Below, one piece after another: positions 41,533 through 48,708 of a stretch of 64,000 nt of DNA. The position numbers and the translations under genes were made by a program. The stretch comes from Planctomycetota bacterium (GTDB taxonomy: Bacteria > Planctomycetota > Brocadiia > SM23-32 > JAKLEA01), in the NCBI GenBank assembly GCA_022711755.1, contig JAKLEA010000030.1:1-64000 (forward strand). The letters are read 5' to 3'. The notes below the pieces were generated by a model. The model was not told the DNA's origin. It saw nothing but the letters and a program-made list of their open reading frames with translations, and ran no database searches. The first letter of the stretch is position 1; every line of letters begins with the position of its first letter.

Positions 41533-42283
41533 TCTGAGCCGGACATGCCCGGGATGCGGGGTGACGCATTCGGCGGCGGTCATCGAGTGTCCGAAGTGCG
41601 GACACCGCCCGCCGGAGTTCTCAAAGGTGCGTTATCTTCCCATCGAGGAGGACGCAATTCCAAGATTGCGAAAGGTGTTTGTCACCGCATTCGTCCTCCT
41701 TTTTCATCCGGGAAATGCGTGGCCGGTAGTCAAGGAGAGGGGCAACTTCCGGCACATGATGGCCTACTCCGCGGCGTGGTTCCTGATGGGACTTGCGGCA
41801 ATGCTACTCATCATCTGGCTGCCGAGGCAGCATTCAATTCGGGGCGGGGAGATAGCCTTCTGCATACTTGCGCAAATGATCGGTCAGGGCGGGCTTTTTG
41901 CGATTGTCATGATTGTCTGCCAGTTCGTCTGGATACGCGCGGCGCGGGCGAGGGCCTGCGTTTATCTTACGTCCCTGATCTCGCCGCTGGCGATAGACTT
42001 GTCATTCGCGTTGTATTACCTCGCAGACAGAATCAGGTTTCTCCACGATGAATTCGAACTGGGATACTGGGTGGTCTACGGCATCAGAGGGCGCTACGGC
42101 GAGACTGTAAGAATGATGCTATCGTGCACGCCTGGACTTCTTTTATTGCTCCTGCTTCTGCCGTTCTTTTTTCGATATCGCTGCAGACTGGGAGAGATGT
42201 CGTCGTTTCTTCTCAGTTACGGCATAGCCTTGTTGATAATGGGCAGTTTGTGTATTTATACAACTCAGCCCAGCCTCTGGTGA
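41510..42283 (+). CDS. Zinc-ribbon / YIP1-like membrane protein, third paralogue
   Basis: 257 residues from ATG 41510 (GGAGG, spacing 5), overlapping the end of the second paralogue by 23 nt. The N-terminus repeats CPGCGVTHSAAVIECPKCG and KVRYLPIEEDAIPR. Five or six helices follow, with the shared membrane entry LLFHPGNAWPVVKERGNF. The nucleotide match with the second paralogue is near perfect across about 110 nt and then stops after the YLPIEED segment. Confidence 0.8.
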   Translation: MAPEAESDLSRTCPGCGVTHSAAVIECPKCGHRPPEFSKVRYLPIEEDAIPRLRKVFVTAFVLLFHPGNAWPVVKERGNFRHMMAYSAAWFLMGLAAMLLIIWLPRQHSIRGGEIAFCILAQMIGQGGLFAIVMIVCQFVWIRAARARACVYLTSLISPLAIDLSFALYYLADRIRFLHDEFELGYWVVYGIRGRYGETVRMMLSCTPGLLLLLLLLPFFFRYRCRLGEMSSFLLSYGIALLIMGSLCIYTTQPSLW

Positions 42284-42291
42284 TTACCAGT

Positions 42292-42303
42292 CGGGACGTC
42301 CCG
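42292..42303 (+). repeat. 12-bp perfect palindrome after the zinc-ribbon operon
   Basis: CGGGACGTCCCG lies 8 nt past the stop. There is no loop or T-run, so termination by it is doubtful. Confidence 0.5.
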
Positions 42304-42363
42304 CTGCCGTTTGGATGAAGCGTAACATTGATTTCTCCAGGAAAGCGATTTCCCTGCTGATAC

Positions 42364-43209
42364 ATGAAAGGTCCGCCATTGACCAGCCAACCTGCCGCTG
42401 ACCCCCTGCTTTCTCACGACATTCACACGCACACCGAATTCGCCCCGTGCGCGGAGGGCGTGACGCTTGAGGGCGTCGCGCGCCGGGCGCGGGAGGCCGG
42501 GATAAGGCTTCTCTGCATCACAGAACACTCGCGCCACCTTTACGCCCCCGAAGGCGGTCCCCCGGAAGGCTATCGCGCGGCTTTCATAATCCCCGGCTTC
42601 CTTGACCGCCAGCGCTCCGCCGGGCAGTGGCGCGTGCCGCAGTTCATCCGAACCGCTTCCGCCTATCGCTCCGAGAATGTCTGGGTCGGCATGGAGGTTG
42701 ACGTTGACTTCGACGGCGAACTTATCATCCATGACGACGTTTTCGAGCAACTGGACATCGTCGTCGCTGCCGTCCATCTCCTGCCGGAGAGAATGGCGAA
42801 GGAGCCGAGGGCCGAGGCGCTGACCGACGAATACATCCGCGTCACCTGTAAGGCGCTGGAGAAGGACGTTGACGTTCTGGCGCACCCGACGCGGATACTC
42901 AAGCACACCTACGTGCCGGTCACGGAACGGGCGATCGTCCCCGTTCTGGACGCGGCGGCGGCTAACGGCGTCGCGCTGGAAATCAACCGGCACTCGCTCG
43001 ATCCGGACGATTATTTCATACGCGGCGCGCTGGAGAGGGGCATAAAACTGGCGATCGGCTCCGACGCGCACAAGCTGGAGGAGATGGCGGACTTCGGGTT
43101 CGCGCGGAAGGTACTGGAGGGGGCCGGTGTTAATCCGGCTGAGGCGGGGAAGCATCTTTTCACGCCGAAGAGGCGCCGCACGCTCGCGCATCCCCAGTCG
43201 GTTTCTTGA
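42364..43209 (+). CDS. PHP-domain metal-dependent phosphoesterase
   Basis: 281 residues; the ribosome site is poor. The metal-binding signature of the PHP barrel is present: DIHTHTEF (motif 1), CITEHSRHLY (motif 2), GMEVDVDFDG, VAAVHL, LAHPTRI and IGSDAHKLEE at the end. The family includes histidinol phosphatases and polymerase-linked phosphoesterases; this stand-alone size fits a small-molecule phosphatase or phosphoesterase. It lies 31 nt upstream of a glycosyltransferase gene on the same strand. Confidence 0.88.
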   Translation: MKGPPLTSQPAADPLLSHDIHTHTEFAPCAEGVTLEGVARRAREAGIRLLCITEHSRHLYAPEGGPPEGYRAAFIIPGFLDRQRSAGQWRVPQFIRTASAYRSENVWVGMEVDVDFDGELIIHDDVFEQLDIVVAAVHLLPERMAKEPRAEALTDEYIRVTCKALEKDVDVLAHPTRILKHTYVPVTERAIVPVLDAAAANGVALEINRHSLDPDDYFIRGALERGIKLAIGSDAHKLEEMADFGFARKVLEGAGVNPAEAGKHLFTPKRRRTLAHPQSVS

Positions 43210-43240
43210 CACGCCCGGCGGCGCATGGCAGCATGAAGTC

Positions 43241-44398
43241 ATGCGAGTGGCAATTAACGTAAAATACTTCTCGCCGAGGGGCGGGGCGCAGACCTACATC
43301 GCCTACCTTGCCGGTTGCCTGCTTGACGCCGGGCATGAGGTTGACGTCTTCGCGATGGAGCGCGATCCGGCCTTCCGATGCTCGGCGTTCCACAAGGTTG
43401 CGGCCTCCGCGTTCCCGAAGCTGCTGCGAGATTATTCCTTCGCCGCCGCCAGCGCAAAAGCGCTCAAGGATTCGGATTACGACGTCATATTTGCCGATCA
43501 GAAGGCGTTCTTTGTTGACGTCGTGCGTCTGGGCGGCGGGGTCTGGCGGCAATACATGGAGCGCGAACTCCAGTCGCTGAAGGGTTACCCGCTCTCGTTC
43601 CTCTCCGCGGCGAAACGCCGGCTCAGCGTCAAGGAGCGCCTGAACCTGGAGATTGAGCGGCGGCTGTATGCCTGCCCGCGGCTCAAGCGGGTGATTGTCA
43701 ACTCCGCCTGCACGAAGGAGGCGCTGCTGAAGGACTACGACCTGCCGCCGGACAACATCCGCGTCGTCTACAACGGCGTCAACCTTGCCCGTTATAATCC
43801 GGCAAGACGCATGGAGTTGCGCGGAGAAGCGCGACGCGCGCTGGGTCTGGCCGAGGACGATTACGTTCTCCTTCTTCTCGCCATGAACTTCCGGCTGAAG
43901 GGTCTGCTCCCGCTGCTTGAAGCGGTGGCGAAGGTCAGGGGGGAGATCGCTCCCAGAAAGGTTCGGCTGCTGGCGGTCGGCAAGAAGCGGGCGGGATTCC
44001 ATGCCGCGCGGGCGCGGAGTCTCGGACTGGCGGACAGCGTACAATTCCTCGGTCCTACGAAGAAGCCGGAGGAATGTCTGGCCGCCGCCGACGTTCTGGC
44101 GCACCCGACCTATCATGATCCGTGCGCCAACGTCTGCCTTGAGGCGATGGCGTGCGGGATGCCGGTGGTCACCACCCGCGCGAACGGCGCAAGCGAACTG
44201 ATTGCGGACGGCGACAGCGGATACGTCATCGTGCACGCCTCGGAAATCTCCGCATTGGCGGATCGGCTGGCGAAACTCTCGGATGACGGTCTGCGGCTGA
44301 GGATGGGAGAAGCCGCAAGGCGGGGCGTCGAGCGCCTGACGCCCGAGCGGAACATGAAACAGGTGATCGAGATATTCCAGGAAATCGTCGGAGGTTAA
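43241..44398 (+). CDS. GT4 glycosyltransferase (WaaG-like)
   Basis: 385 residues from ATG 43241; the longer frame upstream lies in the PHP gene. The N-terminal domain has NVKYFSPRGGAQTYIAYLAG, and VVYNGVNLARYNP marks the domain link. The C-terminal donor site shows LLLLAMNFRLKGLLPLLEA, then HPTYHDPCANVCLEAMACG with the paired Glu region of GT-B retaining enzymes. It resembles heptose-glucosyltransferases of lipopolysaccharide core synthesis, so an envelope glycan role is likely. Confidence 0.9.
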   Translation: MRVAINVKYFSPRGGAQTYIAYLAGCLLDAGHEVDVFAMERDPAFRCSAFHKVAASAFPKLLRDYSFAAASAKALKDSDYDVIFADQKAFFVDVVRLGGGVWRQYMERELQSLKGYPLSFLSAAKRRLSVKERLNLEIERRLYACPRLKRVIVNSACTKEALLKDYDLPPDNIRVVYNGVNLARYNPARRMELRGEARRALGLAEDDYVLLLLAMNFRLKGLLPLLEAVAKVRGEIAPRKVRLLAVGKKRAGFHAARARSLGLADSVQFLGPTKKPEECLAAADVLAHPTYHDPCANVCLEAMACGMPVVTTRANGASELIADGDSGYVIVHASEISALADRLAKLSDDGLRLRMGEAARRGVERLTPERNMKQVIEIFQEIVGG

Positions 44399-44424
44399 AT
44401 CCCGGCGCGATGGGAGGCAAAGCG

Positions 44425-45231
44425 ATGCAGAAGCGACAACCGGCCGTGGCGGGACAGTTCTACACGAGCGATCCGCGCCGACTGCGGCAGCAGATCGAGG
44501 GCATGATCCCAAAGGACGTTGAGCGAAGGCCCGCCCTGGGTGCGATGTGTCCCCATGCGGGGTACGTCTATTCCGGAGCAACCGCCGGCCAGACGCTCGG
44601 GCGCATCCCCGTCCCAGACAACGTGCTGATACTGAATCCGAATCATCGCTCTGCGAAGCCGCCATTCGGACTGTGGTCGGGAGACGCATGGACGACCCCG
44701 CTGGGGGATTGCCCGGTGGACGAGGACCTTCGCGGGCGATTGATGGGCGCGTCAGAATGGATCGTTGACGACACGTTCGCCCATCTCTACGAGCATTCCG
44801 GAGAGGTGATCGTTCCGTTCCTGCAGGTCTGCAATCCGAACGTCAGGATCAATGTCATGATAGTATCCCGCGCGCCCGGAAAGCTGCTGCGCGAGGTCGG
44901 GGAGGTGATCGGGAAGGCCATTTCCGAACGCGGAGAGCCAACACTGATCGTCGCCAGCAGCGACATGTCGCATTACATTTCAGCCGAGCAGGCCAAGCGC
45001 CTTGACATGATGGCGATTGAGAAGGTCAAGGCCATGGATCCGGACGGCCTGCTGGAGGTGGTAGAGGGGAACCGGATATCCATGTGCGGCGTTCTGCCGG
45101 TGTCCGTCATGCTGACGGCATGCGCCAGACTTGGCGCAACAAGTTCTGAATTAGTCTGTTATGACAACAGTGGCACAGCAAGCGGAGATTATAACCGCGT
45201 TGTAGGTTACGCCGGGGTTATCGTATCGTAA
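44425..45231 (+). CDS. amrB: MEMO-family protein (AmmeMemoRadiSam system protein B)
   Basis: 268 residues from ATG 44425 (GGGAGG 7 nt upstream); ATG 44410 lies on that ribosome site and is less likely. Motifs are QPAVAGQFY at the start, CPHAGYVYSG, LNPNHRS, ASSDMSHYISAEQA and MCGVLPVSVML. The His residues of HAGY and NHR, together with the Asp/His of SSDMSH and Cys of MCG, form the metal-like site of the MEMO fold. It is often co-encoded with an AMMECR1 protein and a radical-SAM enzyme; neither is present. Its biochemical role is unsettled. Confidence 0.9.
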   Translation: MQKRQPAVAGQFYTSDPRRLRQQIEGMIPKDVERRPALGAMCPHAGYVYSGATAGQTLGRIPVPDNVLILNPNHRSAKPPFGLWSGDAWTTPLGDCPVDEDLRGRLMGASEWIVDDTFAHLYEHSGEVIVPFLQVCNPNVRINVMIVSRAPGKLLREVGEVIGKAISERGEPTLIVASSDMSHYISAEQAKRLDMMAIEKVKAMDPDGLLEVVEGNRISMCGVLPVSVMLTACARLGATSSELVCYDNSGTASGDYNRVVGYAGVIVS

Positions 45232-45343
45232 GGGGATGAGCCGGGGACGGATGGCTGCCAAATTGACAAGACCAGCGACGGAAGTCGGGAACAGGCATAT
45301 GTCATTTTGGCAGAAGCGGTAGTTGAACGGATCAGGGGTTAAG

Positions 45344-45396
45344 TTGGCAGAATAACACAACATGTCATATCATATTGTGTTATAGCGTGATATGAC
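45344..45396 (+). promoter_or_regulatory. groEL promoter with two interlocked inverted repeats
   Basis: TTGGCA (45344-45349, 5 of 6), an 18-nt spacer and TATCAT (45368-45373, 5 of 6) lie about 150 nt before the groEL start. Inverted repeat A is ATAACACAA (45352-45360) with TTGTGTTAT (45375-45383). Repeat B is GTCATATCA (45364-45372) with TGATATGAC (45388-45396). Both have perfect 9-bp arms and they interlock in the order A-B-A'-B' over the -10 box. This looks like a repressor-controlled start. It is not the CIRCE element usual for groE genes. Confidence 0.6.
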
Positions 45397-45525
45397 TACT
45401 TCTGTCCGGCTTTAAAGATAATATCCACGGATTGGTACCGACTTTGCTACATATCGGAAAGGTGGATTCCCTTTTTTGGCCGCAACAGGGCCGTTTTCGG
45501 AACTGACACCGCAGGAGGTAGAATA

Positions 45526-47157
45526 ATGGCAGCGAAGAAGATCCTCTTTGAAAGAGAACACTACGACGCGCTCAGGGAAGGCGTCGAGAAACTGGCGAAA
45601 ACCGTCAAAATCACGCTGGGGCCGCGCGGTCGCAACGTGTTGATACAGAAGAGTTTCGGATCGCCTCTGGCCACGAAGGACGGAGTCACCGTGGCCAAGG
45701 AAGTCGAGCTTGAGGACAAGTGCGCGAACGTGGCCGCGCAACTCGTTCGCACGGTCGCCAGCAAGACCAGCGACGTTGCCGGAGACGGAACCACGACAGC
45801 CACGGTTCTTGCCGAGGCCATCTTCCTTGAGGGGCTTCGCAACGTTGTCGCCGGCATCGGCCCCATCGGGTTGCGCCGCGGCATCGAGAAAGCGGTTGAT
45901 TGCGTTGTTGAAGAACTGGCGAAGATGAGCGCCCCGGTCAATTCAAAAGAGGAAATCGCCCAGGTCGGAACAGTTGCCGCCAACGGCGACGCGACAATTG
46001 GAAGCGTTCTGGCCGACGCGGTGGACAAGGTCGGCAAGGACGGCGTCATTACGGTTGACGAGGGCAAGACGATGGAGACCGAGGTGGAGCTTGTCGAGGG
46101 GATGCAGTTCGACAAGGGCTACCTTTCCCCGTATTTCGTCACGGAAGCCGAAGGCATGCGCTGCGTCATGGAGGATTGCTATATCCTTCTGCATGAGAAA
46201 AAGATTTCCAGCGCGCAGAGCCTTGTCCCGCTGCTTGAGCAGGTGGCGCAGCAGAGCGCGTCGCTCGTAATCGTTTCCGAGGACGTGGAGGGAGAGGCGT
46301 TGGCGCTCCTGGTTGTGAACAAGATTCGCGGAACGCTGAAGGTTGCGGCGGTCAAGGCCCCCGGCTTCGGCGACAGGCGCAAGGCGATGCTGCACGACAT
46401 GGCGGTGCTGACCGGCGCCCAGCCCATCTTTGAAGATCTCGGCGTGAAGCTTGAAGACGTGAAGCTGGAGAGCATGGGCCGCGCAAAGAGCGTGGTCATC
46501 GAGAAGGACAGCACGACGATAATTGAGGGCGGCGGCGATCCCAAGGAGATCAAGGCCCGCATCGAACAGATAAAGAAACAGATCGAAACCACCACGAGCG
46601 ACTACGACCGCGAGAAGCTGGAAGAGCGGCTGGCGAAGATGGTCGGCGGGGTGGCGAAGATCAACGTCGGCGCGGCGACCGAGGCCGAGATGAAGGAAAA
46701 GCAGGCCCGCGTAGAGGACGCCCTGCACGCCACGCGCGCGGCGGTCGAGGAAGGCATCGTGCCTGGCGGCGGGGTTGCGCTCGTGCGCGCCTCTGCCGCG
46801 CTGGCAAAGCTCAAAGCGGCCAACGACGAGAAGGCCGGCGTGGCCATTGTGAAGAAGGCGTGCGAGGCTCCGCTGGCGCAAATCGCATCAAACGCCGGAT
46901 TCCACGGCGCGGCGGTTGTCGAAAAGGTCAAGGAACTCTCCGCCAAGGAGGGATTCGACGCCGCCAACGGCAAATACTGCGACATGGTCGCGGCGGGCAT
47001 CATTGATCCGACCAAGGTTGTGCGTTGCGCCCTTCAGAATGCCGCCAGCGTTGCGATTCTGCTGCTGAACAGCGACGCGCTGGTCTCCGAGATTCCGCAG
47101 AAAAAGAAGCCCATGCCCGCCGGCGGCGGAGGCGGCGGATACGATGACATGTATTGA
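45526..47157 (+). CDS. groEL: 60-kDa chaperonin GroEL
   Basis: 543 residues with a strong ribosome site (GCAGGAGGT). It folds proteins in an ATP-driven double ring. Seen are TLGPRGRNVLI, ATKDGVTVAKEVELED, the ATPase loop DVAGDGTTTATVLAEAIF, VVKAPGFGDRRKAML-type apical sequence (KAPGFGDRRKAMLHDMA) and VEEGIVPGGGVALVRA. The C-terminal tail is GGGGGGYDDMY, without the usual GGM repeats. No groES precedes it, so it is probably an additional GroEL copy. The leader is about 150 nt long with an unusual operator-like region. It ends at a terminator. Confidence 0.97.
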   Translation: MAAKKILFEREHYDALREGVEKLAKTVKITLGPRGRNVLIQKSFGSPLATKDGVTVAKEVELEDKCANVAAQLVRTVASKTSDVAGDGTTTATVLAEAIFLEGLRNVVAGIGPIGLRRGIEKAVDCVVEELAKMSAPVNSKEEIAQVGTVAANGDATIGSVLADAVDKVGKDGVITVDEGKTMETEVELVEGMQFDKGYLSPYFVTEAEGMRCVMEDCYILLHEKKISSAQSLVPLLEQVAQQSASLVIVSEDVEGEALALLVVNKIRGTLKVAAVKAPGFGDRRKAMLHDMAVLTGAQPIFEDLGVKLEDVKLESMGRAKSVVIEKDSTTIIEGGGDPKEIKARIEQIKKQIETTTSDYDREKLEERLAKMVGGVAKINVGAATEAEMKEKQARVEDALHATRAAVEEGIVPGGGVALVRASAALAKLKAANDEKAGVAIVKKACEAPLAQIASNAGFHGAAVVEKVKELSAKEGFDAANGKYCDMVAAGIIDPTKVVRCALQNAASVAILLLNSDALVSEIPQKKKPMPAGGGGGGYDDMY

Positions 47158-47198
47158 GCCGCCGTAGATTGGTCCCGGATTTCAGGAATTACAGAGAT

Positions 47199-47238
47199 CG
47201 CCTCCCTCCCGGCAGCGCCGGGCGGAGGCGTTCTCTTG
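47199..47238 (+). terminator. Terminator after groEL
   Basis: Outer stem CGCCTCC (47199-47205) with GGAGGCG (47224-47230), inner stem CCCGGC with GCCGGG, then TTCTCTTG. A small bulge separates the two stems. Confidence 0.8.
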
Positions 47239-47364
47239 TACAGAAAAGGATGGCGCAACCGGGAAGGCGCATTTCACGCAGGCGACTTGCGCGCCGTGTA
47301 AGAAGCCGTGTAAGGCATCCTTGAGATTTTCGGCGCGAGAAAGCCGTTCCCGGGAGAACACCGA

Positions 47365-48552
47365 ATGCCCGACGCTGCCCCGCCCCATGCTCACGCAGGT
47401 TTGTCCGAACATCAACGCGCGCGCGGATTCCTCTTCCTTCGGATTGCGTCTGCTGCAGTGGGTTTTTCGCTTCTGCTCCAGATCAGCCTGAACAACAATT
47501 TCCTTGTCGAAGAGATACACGTTTCCGGTTTTCAGGCAGGGCTGCTGGAGGCTGCGCGGGAGAGCTGCGGGATATACGCCTTCGGCATACTGGCGCTTAT
47601 TGCCGGACTGGCCGAGCCTCTGATCGGCGCGATCGTTCTGCTGGTGCTCGCGGTCGGACTGGCTTCATACGCTTTTGTGCCGACATATGGATGGGTTGTG
47701 CTGTCCAGCCTGGTATGGAGCACGGGCCTGCACGTCTGGATGCCGTTGCCGAATTCGATGGCGCTTGCCCTCAGCGAGGAAGGGAAGGCGGGCGGGCAGT
47801 TGGGGCGACTCGCGGCCTCCGGGGCGGGCGGCGCGGGGCTTGCGCTCGTCCTGGCGTTCATCCTCAACAAGGCGCATGTTCCCATACGTCCCCTCTATCT
47901 TATCTCCGGCAGTGTCGCGCTTCTCGGCGCGATTTCATGCCTGATGATCCCGCGCGCGATCAAGACGCCCGGGCCGACGCTGGTGTTTCGCCGCCGTTAC
48001 GCCGTCTATTACCTGCTTTGTTTCTTCGAAGGCTGGCGCAAGCAGATTGCCCTGTGCTTCGCCGGGTTTCTGCTGGTCAAGAATCACGGCGCGTCGGTTT
48101 CGGACATGGTCATGCTCTGGGGATTCATCCAGTTCCTGAGCTGGCTGGCCGCGCCGCCGATGGGCAGGCTGATAGACTGCGTCGGGGAGAAGCGAGTATT
48201 GACTTCGTATTATTCCGCGCTGATCGGGGTTTTCATCATATACGCCTTTGTAAGCGAGCCGCGGATTCTGTACGTGGTATTCGTGATTGACGGCGTTCTG
48301 TCGGTCTGCACGACGGCGTTCACGACCTACGTCAATCACATCGCTCCGAAAAACGAGCACACGCCGCTTCTTTCAATGGGCGTGGCCGCCAACCACGTGG
48401 CTGCCGTGACAATGCCGCTGACGGGCGGCTTCCTTTGGAACTACGCCGGATACCGGTGGGCGTTCCTGATAGGCATCCCTGCGGCCATTGCCAGCATGGC
48501 GGTCGTTATGAAGATGCGGACTGGAAAAGAGTCCAGCCCCGCCTGCCGGTGA
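47365..48552 (+). CDS. Major facilitator superfamily transporter
   Basis: 395 residues (GGGAGAA upstream of the ATG). Eleven or twelve hydrophobic helices are spread over the length. The middle contains a charged loop (PRAIKTPGPTLVFRRRYAV) that parts the two halves, and MGRLIDCVGEKRVLTSYY resembles the conserved cytoplasmic loop of the superfamily. NLLVEEI-type substrate motifs are absent, so the cargo is unknown. It is preceded by a 200-nt gap with the groEL terminator. Confidence 0.88.
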   Translation: MPDAAPPHAHAGLSEHQRARGFLFLRIASAAVGFSLLLQISLNNNFLVEEIHVSGFQAGLLEAARESCGIYAFGILALIAGLAEPLIGAIVLLVLAVGLASYAFVPTYGWVVLSSLVWSTGLHVWMPLPNSMALALSEEGKAGGQLGRLAASGAGGAGLALVLAFILNKAHVPIRPLYLISGSVALLGAISCLMIPRAIKTPGPTLVFRRRYAVYYLLCFFEGWRKQIALCFAGFLLVKNHGASVSDMVMLWGFIQFLSWLAAPPMGRLIDCVGEKRVLTSYYSALIGVFIIYAFVSEPRILYVVFVIDGVLSVCTTAFTTYVNHIAPKNEHTPLLSMGVAANHVAAVTMPLTGGFLWNYAGYRWAFLIGIPAAIASMAVVMKMRTGKESSPACR

Positions 48553-48708
48553 ATGATAAATACGGCAACGCGCGTTGCATGGATAGTCAGGAAACGGGAC
48601 GATATCAAATAAACAGGCGTGTGGTCCGGGAAAAATAGCGTAAAATATCACTTTCCGGATGTCTGACCCCGTCTGGAGGGCCGGCGCCGACAATAAAGGA
48701 GATATCTC

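Noticed and set aside
43160..44689. Minus-strand frame of 509 codons across the GT4 and MEMO genes
   Set aside because: Spans two genes with strong family motifs on the other strand.
45232..45525. CIRCE element before groEL
   Set aside because: No TTAGCACTC/GAGTGCTAA pair; the inverted repeats present have other sequences.
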